The notes under the pieces were generated by a model. The model saw only the letters and a list, made by a program, of their open reading frames with translations, had not been told where the DNA came from and did not search any database. Shown in pieces: positions 48,943 through 57,528 of a stretch of 64,000 bases of DNA. The stretch comes from Gaiellaceae bacterium (GTDB taxonomy: Bacteria; Actinomycetota; Thermoleophilia; Gaiellales; Gaiellaceae), in assembly GCA_026002995.1 (NCBI GenBank), contig BPGK01000001.1:62001-126000 (forward strand). The letters run 5' to 3'. The first letter of the stretch is position 1. Every line of letters begins with the position of its first letter. The position numbers and the translations under genes are program-made.

Positions 48943-49356
48943 ATGGCCGTCGCACCGTGGGTCGTCTCTGACGCGCTCTGGGAGCGGATCGAGCCGCTCC
49001 TGCCGAAGGTGGAGAGGCGCTACCGCTTCCCCGGTCGCAAGCGACTTCCCGATCGCCAGGCGCTGCAGGGGATCCTGTTCGTCCTGCACACCGGGATCGC
49101 CTGGCGCCACCTCCCGCGCGAGCTCGGCTTCGGCTCGGGCTCGACCTGCTACCGCCGCCTCGACGAGTGGCAGCGGGCAGGTGTGTGGGAGCGCCTGCAC
49201 CAGCTCGTGCTCTGCGAGCTTCGGGCAGCGGGCGAGCTCGAATGGTCGCGGGCGGTCGCCGACTCCAGTCACGTGCAGGCGAAAAAGGGGGCTCCGCGAC
49301 GGGCCCGAGCCCGGTTGATAGAGCCAGATCCGGCTCCAAGCACCACCTCCTGGTAG
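48943..49356 (+). CDS. IS5-family transposase, N-terminal frame (OrfA)
   Basis: This 137-residue frame holds the IS5-type DUF4096 N-terminal domain (WERIEPLLPK, RRLPDRQ-like RLPDRQALQGILFVLHTGIAWRHLP) and the first catalytic Asp in VADSSHVQAKKG. After a run of five A and five G (49282-49291) it loses homology and ends. Reading continues as transposase in the -1 frame. The ATG at 48943 has GGAGGGG just upstream; a GTG at 48937 is possible. Confidence 0.85.
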   Translation: MAVAPWVVSDALWERIEPLLPKVERRYRFPGRKRLPDRQALQGILFVLHTGIAWRHLPRELGFGSGSTCYRRLDEWQRAGVWERLHQLVLCELRAAGELEWSRAVADSSHVQAKKGAPRRARARLIEPDPAPSTTSW

Positions 49357-49754
49357 ACGCCAGCGGGATCCCGCTCGCCTGGTCTCTCACGGGCGGCAAC
49401 CGCAACGACGTCACCCAGCTGATCCCGCTGCTCGACAAGGTGCCGGCGGTGCGCGGCCTCGTCGGCAGGCCTCGCTTCCGCCCCGAGGCCGTCGTCTGCG
49501 ATCGCGGCTACGACCACGACTCCCACCGCCGCCTCGTCCGCGAGCGGGGTGTCAGGCCAGTGATCGCCCGCCGGAAGACCGAGCACGGGTCGGGGCTCGG
49601 CCGCGTCCGCTGGGTGGTGGAGCGGACCTTCGCCTGGTTGCACCACTTCAAGCGGCTGCTCGTCCGCTACGACCGCCGGGCCGAGATCCACGAGGCCTTC
49701 CTCGCGCTCGGCTGCTGCCTCGTCTGCTTCAGGAGGCTGGAGCGCTCATTCTGA
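49281..49754 (+). CDS. IS5-family transposase, C-terminal frame (OrfB)
   Basis: From the A5G5 run this -1 frame reads GPSPVDRARSGSKHHLLVDASG, the second catalytic Asp in VVCDRGYD and the catalytic Glu in RWVVERTFAWL, ending near the right repeat. Fusion to OrfA by -1 slippage, for example on A-AAG-GGG (49284-49290), would give a full transposase of about 270 residues. If no slippage occurs the element is immobile. Confidence 0.82.
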   Translation, partial: EKGGSATGPSPVDRARSGSKHHLLVDASGIPLAWSLTGGNRNDVTQLIPLLDKVPAVRGLVGRPRFRPEAVVCDRGYDHDSHRRLVRERGVRPVIARRKTEHGSGLGRVRWVVERTFAWLHHFKRLLVRYDRRAEIHEAFLALGCCLVCFRRLERSF

Positions 49755-49763
49755 TGCGAGTTC
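49746..49763 (-). repeat. IS right terminal inverted repeat
   Basis: Read on the minus strand it begins GAACTCGCATCAGAATGA, matching the left repeat at 14 of 18 positions. Confidence 0.75.
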
Positions 49764-50663
49764 TTAGAGTACGACGGGCGTGACGGGCGGCTCGCCTCGT
49801 GCGACGGCGAGCAGGTTGTCGACGACGATGCGCGTCATCGCCTCGCGCGTCTGGCGGGTCGCGCTGCCGAGGTGTGGGGTGAGAACGACGTTCTCGAGCT
49901 CGAAGAGCGCACGCGGGACGTGGGGCTCGTGGGCGAAGACGTCGAGCCCCGCCCGGATGCGGCCGGAGACGAGCTCGGCCACGAGCGCGTCCTCGTCCAC
50001 GATCTCCCCCCGCGCGGTGTTGACGAGGCATGCTCCGTCGCGGAGGAGCGAGAGGCGCCGCGCGTCGAGGAGGCCGCGGGTCTCGGGCGTCAGGGGAACG
50101 TGGAGCGTTACCGCGTCGCACTCTGCGAGCAGGGTGTCGAGATCGCGGTACTCCGCGAGGTCGGTCGCGATCTCCGTCCGCTGCGTGTAGAGGACGCGCA
50201 GCTCGAAGCCCTGCGCACGGCGCGCGACCGCGCGGCCGATGCGACCGAGGCCGACGATACCGAGCGTCGAGCCGGTCACCTCCTCGGCGACGAACCCGTC
50301 GGCCCACGACGAGCCCCAGTCGCCGCGACGGACGAGCCGGTCGCCCTCGACCACGCGGCGGCGCGCCGCGAGCAGGAGTGCGAACGCGAGGTCGGCGGTC
50401 GCGGCGTCGAGCACTCCGGGCGTGTTCGTCACCACGACGCCGCGGGCTGCGCAGGCGGCAACGTCGATACGGTCGTAGCCGACGCTGAAGTTGGCGACGA
50501 TGCGGAGGTTGGGGAGGAGCTCGAGGGGAACGGGCTCGTTCGCGACGATCAGTCCCTCGACGTCGGGCCGAGGCTCTGTCAGCTCGGCGAGAGAACACAC
50601 CTCGACGTCGGCGAGCTCGTCGAAGGCGGGGCCGGGGTACCGGCGAGTCGAGAGGACGCGCAC
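49764..50663 (-). CDS. D-2-hydroxyacid dehydrogenase (glyoxylate reductase-like)
   Basis: The 299-residue NAD(P)-dependent enzyme has GIVGLGRIGRAVA as the Rossmann loop, the catalytic Arg in NTARGEIVDEDAL, the Glu in FAHEPHVP and the His in VLTPHLGSAT. Substrates could be glycerate/glyoxylate or phosphoglycerate; it lacks the ACT domain of long SerA forms. Its stop codon TAA is the complement of the TTA duplicated by the IS, so the protein was not truncated. The GTG at 50663 shares one base with the preceding gene's stop. Confidence 0.92.
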   Translation of the reverse strand: MRVLSTRRYPGPAFDELADVEVCSLAELTEPRPDVEGLIVANEPVPLELLPNLRIVANFSVGYDRIDVAACAARGVVVTNTPGVLDAATADLAFALLLAARRRVVEGDRLVRRGDWGSSWADGFVAEEVTGSTLGIVGLGRIGRAVARRAQGFELRVLYTQRTEIATDLAEYRDLDTLLAECDAVTLHVPLTPETRGLLDARRLSLLRDGACLVNTARGEIVDEDALVAELVSGRIRAGLDVFAHEPHVPRALFELENVVLTPHLGSATRQTREAMTRIVVDNLLAVARGEPPVTPVVL

Positions 50664-50935
50664 TACCCGTAGGTGAGCTCAGCCAGATCGAGGTCGAGCA
50701 GGGCCGGGTCGCGCACGAGCGCGCAGGACACCTCTCCCAGCGCGAGCGCGGCCTGGACGTCCTCGGCGGTCTCGCAGCGGACGACGACCGGCGTGCCGCG
50801 CTCGTGCGCCGCACGGATCGCAGCGAGATCGGAGACGTCGGAGAAGACCGCCGCCTCGTCGAGGTCGACTGTCCCCTCGAGCGCGATCTGCGGAACCTTG
50901 CGGCCGGTGGCGCCGAACCAGCGCTCGCGGATCAC
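50663..50935 (-). CDS. Hypothetical protein of 90 residues
   Basis: The product is not recognised. It alternates short strands and helices (PVVVRCETAEDVQAAL, SCALVRDPALLDLDLAELTYG), resembling part of an alpha/beta barrel or a small regulatory domain, without cysteines arranged for metal binding or membrane segments. It is coupled on both sides: its GTG overlaps the stop of the metallo-hydrolase gene (GTGA) and its stop touches the dehydrogenase start. That tight coupling is the main evidence that it is real. Confidence 0.7.
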   Translation of the reverse strand: MIRERWFGATGRKVPQIALEGTVDLDEAAVFSDVSDLAAIRAAHERGTPVVVRCETAEDVQAALALGEVSCALVRDPALLDLDLAELTYG

Positions 50936-51630
50936 AGCGTTACCGTCTCCCCGGGCGCCGGCGCGATGATCTCGACGCCGTCCGGGACGAGCTCGCGCAG
51001 CGCCTCCGGCGTCCCGGTCAAGAGCGGGAACGTCCCGTAGTGGCAGGGAACGACACGGATCACGCCGAGGAGGTCGATCGCGAGCGCGGCCTCCTGCGGC
51101 CCCATCGTGAAGTGGTCGCCGATCGGGAGCACCGCGACGTCGGGCCGGTACAGGCGCGCGATGAGCGACATGTCGCCGAAGACGTTCGTGTCGCCGGCGA
51201 AGTACAGGCGAGCGCCGTCCTCCAGCGTCAGCACGATGCCGCACGGCTCGCCCGCGTACGTGCCGTCCGCCGTGCTCGAGGAGTGATTCGCGTCCGTAAG
51301 GGTGACGGCGACGCCGCCGACCGAGACAGTCCCTCCCTTGTTCGGCGAGTGCGCGAGGCCGTCGTCCGGGACGCCTTGCCTCGTCAGCCACGCGCGCAGC
51401 TCGACCTGCGCGACGACCGGGCAGCCGAACCGCGTCGCGATCGACACGGTGTCGCCGACGTGATCGCCGTGCCCGTGGGTGAGGACGACGAGGTCGCAGC
51501 GCTCGGGCTCGAGCTCGCTCTCGGGGCAGCGGGGGTTCCCGTGCAGGAACGGATCGACGTAGACACGCTTCCCGCCGGGCGTGTCGAGACGGAATGCGGA
51601 GTGGCCGAGCCACGTGAGTTCGGTAGCCAT
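50932..51630 (-). CDS. UPF0173-type metallo-beta-lactamase-fold hydrolase
   Basis: The 232-residue product has the MBL-fold metal motif THGHGDHVGD (about 51-60), further ligands in GDTNVFGDM and PCHYGTFPLL, and the family opening LTWLGHSAFRL. The UPF0173/YtkL family has no firmly established substrate. The ATG at 51630 follows a leaderless -10 box. It heads a three-gene unit with the 90-residue protein and the dehydrogenase. Confidence 0.92.
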   Translation of the reverse strand: MATELTWLGHSAFRLDTPGGKRVYVDPFLHGNPRCPESELEPERCDLVVLTHGHGDHVGDTVSIATRFGCPVVAQVELRAWLTRQGVPDDGLAHSPNKGGTVSVGGVAVTLTDANHSSSTADGTYAGEPCGIVLTLEDGARLYFAGDTNVFGDMSLIARLYRPDVAVLPIGDHFTMGPQEAALAIDLLGVIRVVPCHYGTFPLLTGTPEALRELVPDGVEIIAPAPGETVTL

Positions 51631-51636
51631 GCCCGC

Positions 51637-51642
51637 AATCTA
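51637..51642 (-). promoter_or_regulatory. Leaderless -10 box of the metallo-hydrolase gene
   Basis: On the minus strand TAGATT ends 6 nt before the ATG at 51630. Confidence 0.5.
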
Positions 51643-51680
51643 GAGGAGGCGGCGGCAGCGCGGAGAACTGCGCGCCTACC

Positions 51681-51866
51681 GTGACGGATCAGCTCGCTCC
51701 CGGTCTCGCTCTCGCGGGGATCGCCGCGGCCGCGGCGATCTCCGGAGTCGGCTGGCTTGCGCTCGCCGCGCTCCTCGCGGCGGTTCCGTTCCTCGTCGCG
51801 GGAGTCGGTCTTGCCGTCGGCCGGCACCGTGGGCGCCACGGCGGCTCTGCCCGCACGGCGCGCTGA
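51681..51866 (+). CDS. Possible small membrane protein
   Basis: The 61-residue frame (GTG at 51681) encodes two hydrophobic segments, about 6-23 and 25-47, and a basic tail GRHRGRHGGSARTAR. Nothing similar is recalled. It fills the 245-base gap between the metallo-hydrolase and nuoN, which are otherwise non-coding, and ends nine bases before the nuoN stop. No promoter or ribosome-binding site at a proper distance is seen, so it could be chance. Confidence 0.4.
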   Translation: MTDQLAPGLALAGIAAAAAISGVGWLALAALLAAVPFLVAGVGLAVGRHRGRHGGSARTAR

Positions 51867-51875
51867 CGCGCGCTC

Positions 51876-53339
51876 TCAGAAGGGCAGGGAGCGCGCGGCG
51901 TCGGCCGCGGCGTCGAGGATCGGCTGCGCCGCGAAGAAGGACCCGACGGTAACGAGGACGGTCAGCGCGACCGCGACCTCGAGTGCCGCGTCGCGAGGCG
52001 GCGACCCGCCGGCGAGAGCGACGCCGAGGTCGGCGCCAGTCCGCATGTACAGCCAGCGGACGACGTTCAGGTAGTACGCGATCGACACTGCGGTCGCGAG
52101 CACGCCGAGGACGACGAGCCACCAATCGCCCGCCTCGTAGGCGGCGGTGAAGACGAAGAGCTTTCCGAACATCCCGCCGGTGAGCGGGAAGCCCGCGAAG
52201 CCGAGCATGAAGACCCACAGCGAGAGCCCGAGGAGCGGGCGCTCCCACCCGAGTCCGGCGAGGTCCTCGAGTGACACGTCGCGCCCGAGCTCTCGCTCGC
52301 GCGCGGCGACGACCGCGAACGCCCCCACCGACATCGCCGCGTACGGGACGAGGTAGTAGAGCAGCGCCTCCGCGCCCGCCTCGGTGCCGGCCGCGACGGC
52401 GACGAGCATGAAGCCCGCGTGCGAGACCGAGGAGAATGCGAGCAGGCGCTTGACGTCGCGCTGGGCGAAGGCGGCGAGATTTCCCCAGACGAGCGAGACC
52501 GCCGCCAGCACGGCGACGGCGACCGTCCAGATCTCGCGCTCCTCGGGGAAGGCGGTCGTGAGCACGCGGAGCAGGACGAGCATCGCGGCGACCTTCGTCG
52601 CGGCGGACATGAAGCTCGTGACGGACGAAGGCGAGCCCTGGTACACGTCGGGCGTCCACATGTGGAAGGGCGCTGCCGAGACCTTGAACGCGAGCCCGCC
52701 GAGCACCATCGCCAAGCCCGCGACGAGGAAGGGGTCGCTACCCGCTCCGGCTGCGGCGATCTCGGCGAAGCCGAGCTCCCCGGTCGCCCCGTAGACGAGC
52801 GCCGATCCGAAGAGGAGGATCGCCGAGCCGAAGCCCCCCACGATCAGGTACTTGAGGCCGGCCTCGAGCGAGCGAGCGCGGTGGGTGTCGTAGGCGACGA
52901 GGACGTACAGGCAGAGTGAGAACCACTCGAGCCCCAGGAAGAGTGTCATGAGGTTCGACGCCGTGACGAAGAAGACCATCCCGGCTCCCGCCGCCGCGAG
53001 GAGCGCGTAGTACTCGCCGCGATGGCTCCGTCGCGGCTCCGCCCAGGAGACGAGCACCACGATCGCGCCGATCGCGCCCACGACGACCTGGGCGAAGGCG
53101 CCGAGCCGGTCCTGCACCATGGAGCCGGCGATCGTCGTCTCCGGCGAGGCGGTCTCGGCGAAGACGGCGCCGCCCAGGATCGCCGCTAGGGCAAAGCCGA
53201 GGAAGGCGAGCCCGGCGGCCACGCCCTTCCGCATCCAGGCGGGGACGAGGACGGAGGCGAGGAGCGCGACTCCCGAGGCTCCCAGGAGCGCGAGCGTCGG
53301 TCCGAGCGCGAACCAGTCGACCTTCGGGGTGTCGATCAC
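51876..53339 (-). CDS. nuoN: NADH-quinone oxidoreductase subunit N
   Basis: The 487-residue antiporter-like subunit has about fourteen membrane helices, with the conserved Lys-containing helices seen in GLAFKVSAAPFHMWTPDVYQG and DVKRLLAFSSVSHAGFML. It is part of the proton-pumping arm of complex I. The GTG at 53339 overlaps the nuoM stop (GTGA); a longer open frame upstream lies antisense-free but inside nuoM and is not used. It is the last gene of the nuo operon. Confidence 0.94.
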   Translation of the reverse strand: MIDTPKVDWFALGPTLALLGASGVALLASVLVPAWMRKGVAAGLAFLGFALAAILGGAVFAETASPETTIAGSMVQDRLGAFAQVVVGAIGAIVVLVSWAEPRRSHRGEYYALLAAAGAGMVFFVTASNLMTLFLGLEWFSLCLYVLVAYDTHRARSLEAGLKYLIVGGFGSAILLFGSALVYGATGELGFAEIAAAGAGSDPFLVAGLAMVLGGLAFKVSAAPFHMWTPDVYQGSPSSVTSFMSAATKVAAMLVLLRVLTTAFPEEREIWTVAVAVLAAVSLVWGNLAAFAQRDVKRLLAFSSVSHAGFMLVAVAAGTEAGAEALLYYLVPYAAMSVGAFAVVAARERELGRDVSLEDLAGLGWERPLLGLSLWVFMLGFAGFPLTGGMFGKLFVFTAAYEAGDWWLVVLGVLATAVSIAYYLNVVRWLYMRTGADLGVALAGGSPPRDAALEVAVALTVLVTVGSFFAAQPILDAAADAARSLPF

Positions 53340-54778
53340 CGCGAGCTCCCCTCCACGAAGGCGCTCGCCCGGTCTCCCGGGAACGAGCTCTGACTGACGA
53401 GCGCCGGCCAGGCCGAGAGCACGAGCAGGCAGAGGAGCAGGGGGACGACGAGGCCGACCTCCACGGGCCGCAGGTCGAGCGCGTCCCTGCGCACCGCTCG
53501 GCCGGGCTGCACGTGAAGCACCGCCGAGATGAGGCGGAGCGTGTACATGGCGGCGAGCACGATGGCGAGCGCGACGACGGCGGCGTAGCCCCAGCCCTCT
53601 CCGTAGACGCCGGTCATGATCAGGAACTCGCCAGCGAAGGTGGTCGAGCCGGGCACGGCGAGCGCGATCATCCCGGCGACGAGGAGCACGGTCGCGAGCA
53701 CCGGGCGGCCCCGGGCCATTCCCCCGAGCGCGTCGAGCTCGCCGGTGCCGCAGCGGTGCTCGACCATGCCGACGAGCAGGAACATGCTCGCCGAGACGAG
53801 AGCGTGGTTGACCGCTTGCAGCACGGACCCGTCCAGTCCGAGGTCGTTCGCCGCGAAGACGCCGAGGGTGATGAGGCCCATCTGCGCCATCGACGAGTAG
53901 GCGACGATCCCACGCAGGTCCGGTGAGCGGAAGGCGAGTATCGAGCCGTACAGGAGCCCGGCCGCGGCCAGGACGAGGACGAGCGGCGTGAGGTCGGCCA
54001 CCGGCTCGGGGAACTTCGGCAGCCCGATCCGCAGGAAGCCGTAGATCGCGGTCTTCGAGACGACCGCGGAGAGCACGGCCGCAACCTCCACGGGCGCCTC
54101 GCGGTAGGCGAGCGGGAGCCAGCCGTGGAAGGGGAAGAGCGGCGCCTTGACAGCGAAGGCGATCGCGAAGCCGAGGAAGATCCAGAGGTTGTCGCTCGTC
54201 CCCGACTCGAGGAGGCTGAACGTGCCCTGGGTCACGCCGAAGGCGACGACCGAGGCGAGCATGAGGAGCGAGCCGACCATCGTGTAGACGACGAAGGTCA
54301 TCGTCGCCGCCTGGCGGCGAGCTCCACCCCAGACTCCGACGAGCACGTAGAGCGGGATGAGCATCGCCTCGAAAGCGACGTAGAAGACGATGAGATCCTG
54401 CGCCGCGAAGGTTGCGACGACGGCTCCGGTGAGGAAGAGCAGGAGCGCGAAGTAGGCGCGCGGTCGTTCGCGGCCGACCCATGCCGCGTAGCCGATCGCT
54501 GCCGCGGAGACGATCACGGTTGCGCCGACGAGCCACAGGCTGAACCCGTACAGGCCGACGCTGTACGAGATCCCGACGCTCTCTACCCACTCCCTCGTCG
54601 TCCCGAGCTGGAGCCCGCCCGAGTCCCAGTCGAAGCGCGCGGCGGCGACGATCCACAGGCCTACCTCGAGGAGCGCGACGAGGAGGGCGAGGCCGGCTGT
54701 CGCGAGGCGCGGCAGCGGGACGATCGCGACCACGAGGGCACCGAGCACGGGGAGCAGGATGAGAGCCGTGGTCAGCAC
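53336..54778 (-). CDS. nuoM: NADH-quinone oxidoreductase subunit M
   Basis: The 480-residue antiporter-like subunit shows the proton-channel motifs VFYVAFEAMLIPLYVLVGVWG (conserved Glu), FAVKAPLFPFHGWLPLAYREAP and LRGIVAYSSMAQMGLITLG. The GTG at 54778 is one base after the nuoL stop; upstream in-frame codons run through the end of nuoL in low-complexity Ser/Arg sequence and are not coding. Its stop overlaps the nuoN start. Confidence 0.94.
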   Translation of the reverse strand: MLTTALILLPVLGALVVAIVPLPRLATAGLALLVALLEVGLWIVAAARFDWDSGGLQLGTTREWVESVGISYSVGLYGFSLWLVGATVIVSAAAIGYAAWVGRERPRAYFALLLFLTGAVVATFAAQDLIVFYVAFEAMLIPLYVLVGVWGGARRQAATMTFVVYTMVGSLLMLASVVAFGVTQGTFSLLESGTSDNLWIFLGFAIAFAVKAPLFPFHGWLPLAYREAPVEVAAVLSAVVSKTAIYGFLRIGLPKFPEPVADLTPLVLVLAAAGLLYGSILAFRSPDLRGIVAYSSMAQMGLITLGVFAANDLGLDGSVLQAVNHALVSASMFLLVGMVEHRCGTGELDALGGMARGRPVLATVLLVAGMIALAVPGSTTFAGEFLIMTGVYGEGWGYAAVVALAIVLAAMYTLRLISAVLHVQPGRAVRRDALDLRPVEVGLVVPLLLCLLVLSAWPALVSQSSFPGDRASAFVEGSSR

Positions 54779-54779
54779 C

Positions 54780-56678
54780 TCAGCGCACCGCGACGAAGAC
54801 GACGACGAGGACGGAGACGGCGAAGGCGACCGTGATCGCGTACGTGCGCAGGAGACCGGACTGCGCGCGCGAGAGCTCGCCGCCCGCATGGAGCGTGCCC
54901 GCTCCGATCTCGTCCAGGGAACGCTCGACGACGGGGCCTTCGACGTCCTGTCGCAGCGTCACCGCGAGCGCGGCGGCGGGTCGGTAGAAGACGGCGTCGT
55001 AGAGCTCGTCGACGTAGAGCTTTCGCTCGAGGATCCGCCACGCGGTCGGATCGGTGACGAGCTGGCGCCCGTGCTCGAACGCGCGCCGTGCGAGCCAGAC
55101 GCCGACGAGTCCGAGCGCGACCGCGACGACGCTGGTCGCGTAGTCCTGCGCGACGGTCGGGTGGACGAGCGCCTCCGCCGACTCCTCGACCCAGTGCTCG
55201 AACGGCTTCCACAGGCCAGGGACGACGAGGAGCCCCCCGATCGTCGAGAGGCAGGTGAGGACGCCGACGGGGACGAGCATCGAGAGCGGGCCCTCGGATT
55301 GACCGCTCGCATGGGTGTGAGCTTCGTCCTCGGTCTCCCGCGGCGGGCCCTGCCAGACGGCGAAGTAGAGCCGGAGGGCGTACATCCCCGTCAGGAGCGC
55401 GCCGACGAGGGCGGCGAGGTACAGCGACCAGCCGAGCACGCCGCCGGTCGCGAGCGCCGAGGCGATGATCCCGTCCTTCGACCAGAAGCCGGCGAGCGGC
55501 GGGATGCCAACGAGCGCGAGCGTCCCCACGCCGAACGCGACGTGCGTCCGCGGGAGGACGGCCCGGAGGCCGCCCATGCGCCGGATGTCCTGCTCCCCGT
55601 GGAGGTGATGGATGACGACTCCCGCCGACATGAAGAGCAGCGCCTTGAAGAACGCATGCGTCATGAGGTGGAAGATCGCGTAGCCGTACGCCCCGATCCC
55701 GGCTGCGAGGAACATGTACCCGATCTGGGACATCGTCGAGTAGGCGATGACGCGCTTGATGTCCCACTGGACGAGCGCGATCAGGCCGGCGGCGACGAGC
55801 GTGACCGCACCGAGAATGGCCGCGAGGTGCTGGATCTCGACCGCGGCCTCGAACACCGGGCTCGTGCGCACGAGGAGGTAGACGCCCGCCGTTACCATCG
55901 TCGCCGCGTGGATGAGGGCGGAGACGGGCGTAGGGCCCTCCATCGCGTCCGGGAGCCACGTGTGGAGCGGGATCTGCGCCGACTTCGCGACCGCGCCGCC
56001 GAGGAGGCCGAGCGCGACGAGCGTGACGATGGTGCTCGAGAGGCCGTCCACCCGCTCGAAGACGCTCGGGTACTCGAGCGTGCCCGTCTCCCAGACGAGC
56101 AGTACGAGGGCGAGCGCGAACGTCGCGTCGCCGAACGCGTTCACGACGAAGGCCTTCTTCGCAGCCGCCACGGCCTCGGCGCGCTCGTGCCAGAAGCCGA
56201 TCAGGAGGTAGGAGGCGAGGCCGACGAGGCCCCAGCCGACGAGGAGGAGGAGGAAGTTCCCGGCCTCGACGAGGAGGAGCATCGAGAAGACGAAGAGCGA
56301 CATGTACGCGAAGTACCGGCGCTCCTCGTCGTCGCCGGCCATGTACCCCATCGAGTACCAGACGATGAGCCCGCCGACCCCTGAGACGACGAGCATCATC
56401 ACCGTCGAGAGCGGGTCGACGAGGATCTGGAAGCCGACCTCGAAGTCCCCGGCGGCGAGCCACGTGTACGCCGTCGAGAGAACCTCTCGGTCGCCGTGGT
56501 TCCTCGCCCAGAGGCGGATGAAGGCGTCGAGCGCGCCGGCGAAGGCGACGAAGGTGGTCAGCGTCGAGATCCAGCCGGCGGTCCGCCGCGAGATTCGTTC
56601 TCCGGCGAGCGTGATCGCGAGGGCGCCCGCGAGCGGGGCGAGCAGGCAGACCCAGGCTCCGGTGACTGCTGCGTTCAT
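54780..56678 (-). CDS. nuoL: NADH-quinone oxidoreductase subunit L
   Basis: The 632-residue subunit has the antiporter core (QIPLHTWLPDAMEGPTPVSAL, DIKRVIAYSTMSQIGYMF, THAFFKALLFMSAG) and a C-terminal extension with the region KLYVDELYDAVFYRP leading to a final membrane anchor, as expected for the lateral helix of NuoL. The ATG at 56678 overlaps the nuoK stop. It is the distal proton-pumping subunit. Confidence 0.95.
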   Translation of the reverse strand: MNAAVTGAWVCLLAPLAGALAITLAGERISRRTAGWISTLTTFVAFAGALDAFIRLWARNHGDREVLSTAYTWLAAGDFEVGFQILVDPLSTVMMLVVSGVGGLIVWYSMGYMAGDDEERRYFAYMSLFVFSMLLLVEAGNFLLLLVGWGLVGLASYLLIGFWHERAEAVAAAKKAFVVNAFGDATFALALVLLVWETGTLEYPSVFERVDGLSSTIVTLVALGLLGGAVAKSAQIPLHTWLPDAMEGPTPVSALIHAATMVTAGVYLLVRTSPVFEAAVEIQHLAAILGAVTLVAAGLIALVQWDIKRVIAYSTMSQIGYMFLAAGIGAYGYAIFHLMTHAFFKALLFMSAGVVIHHLHGEQDIRRMGGLRAVLPRTHVAFGVGTLALVGIPPLAGFWSKDGIIASALATGGVLGWSLYLAALVGALLTGMYALRLYFAVWQGPPRETEDEAHTHASGQSEGPLSMLVPVGVLTCLSTIGGLLVVPGLWKPFEHWVEESAEALVHPTVAQDYATSVVAVALGLVGVWLARRAFEHGRQLVTDPTAWRILERKLYVDELYDAVFYRPAAALAVTLRQDVEGPVVERSLDEIGAGTLHAGGELSRAQSGLLRTYAITVAFAVSVLVVVFVAVR

Positions 56679-56983
56679 CCCTTGAGCGCGCTCGCCTGGT
56701 CGACGTCGAGGGGCAAATCGCGCCGCGCCAGCGCGACGATGAGACCGAGGCCGATCGCCACCTCGGCGGCCGCGACGGCCATGACCGCGAGGGCGAACAC
56801 CTGCCCGTCGAGGTCGCCCTGTTGGCGCGCGAAGGCGATGAGCGCGAGGTTCGCCGCATTCAGCATCAGCTCGAGCGAGAGGAGCACGATGAGCGGGCTC
56901 CGTCGCAGCATGACGCCGAGCGCGCCGGTGCCGAACACGACCGCGGAGAGGATGAGGTACCAGCCGACGCCCGGCCCGCTCAT
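56675..56983 (-). CDS. nuoK: NADH-quinone oxidoreductase subunit K
   Basis: The 102-residue, three-helix subunit has the family core LLSLELMLNAANLALIAFAR with the conserved membrane Glu, and AVAAAEVAIGLGLIVAL with the second Glu. The ATG at 56983 overlaps the nuoJ stop, and its own stop overlaps the nuoL start, so the membrane-arm genes are translationally coupled. Confidence 0.95.
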   Translation of the reverse strand: MSGPGVGWYLILSAVVFGTGALGVMLRRSPLIVLLSLELMLNAANLALIAFARQQGDLDGQVFALAVMAVAAAEVAIGLGLIVALARRDLPLDVDQASALKG

Positions 56984-57528
56984 GCCTCCCTCCGGTGCTC
57001 GTTCTCTCCCCGACGCCTCGGTGTCGTCCCGAGAATGACCCCCCCGACCGCGGCGACGAGGAGCACGATGGAGGTGATCTCGAAGGCGAGCAGGTGGTCG
57101 GTGAGGAAGAGCTCGCCGATCGCGCCCGGGCTGCCGAACGCCGCGCTGATCTCCGCCGGATCGGAGAGGTTGTCGCCCCAGGCGAGCCCGAGCACGACGA
57201 CGACCTCGACGAGGAGAGCGATGGCGGCAACGAGCGCCGCCGTTCGAAGGAGCGGCGGCCCTCCGGCCCACGGCGCGTCGGCGCGTCCTCCGAGGTACGC
57301 GACCACGAAGAGGAACATGACCATCACCGACCCCGCGTAGACGAGCACCTGCGCCGCGGCGAGGAACTCGGCGGAGAGGAGGAGGTAGAGGACCGCGAGC
57401 GAGGCGAGGTTCGCGATGAGCGCGAGCGCGGAGTAGAACGGGTTCGACACCGAGACGACCGCCGCGCCGCTCGCGAGCAAGCCGCCGGCGGCGAGGAACC
57501 AGATCAGCCAGACGAGGACGTCGCCCAC
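56980..57528 (-). CDS. nuoJ: NADH-quinone oxidoreductase subunit J
   Basis: The 182-residue subunit has five membrane helices and the NuoJ core SVSNPFYSALALIANLASLAVLYLLLSAE in pieces, then AAAQVLVYAGSVMVMFLFVV with the conserved helix break. The GTG at 57528 shares a base with the nuoI stop. The C-terminus is a short basic tail. Confidence 0.94.
   Translation of the reverse strand: MGDVLVWLIWFLAAGGLLASGAAVVSVSNPFYSALALIANLASLAVLYLLLSAEFLAAAQVLVYAGSVMVMFLFVVAYLGGRADAPWAGGPPLLRTAALVAAIALLVEVVVVLGLAWGDNLSDPAEISAAFGSPGAIGELFLTDHLLAFEITSIVLLVAAVGGVILGTTPRRRGENEHRREA

Larger units (their letters stand above)
48863..49763 (+). mobile_element. IS5-family insertion sequence (901 bp)
   Basis: The element is bounded by imperfect inverted repeats (GAACTCG perfectly shared at the tips) and a TTA duplication. 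It encodes a DDE transposase split over two frames, as in several IS5-family groups. It is the only insertion sequence found in the window. It inserted between two convergent genes, exactly at the stop codon of the dehydrogenase gene. Confidence 0.88.

Noticed and set aside
49281-49291. Treating the two transposase frames as a dead, mutated transposase
   Set aside because: IS5-family elements often use -1 frameshifting at such runs and both catalytic halves, repeats and duplication are intact; inactivation cannot be concluded.
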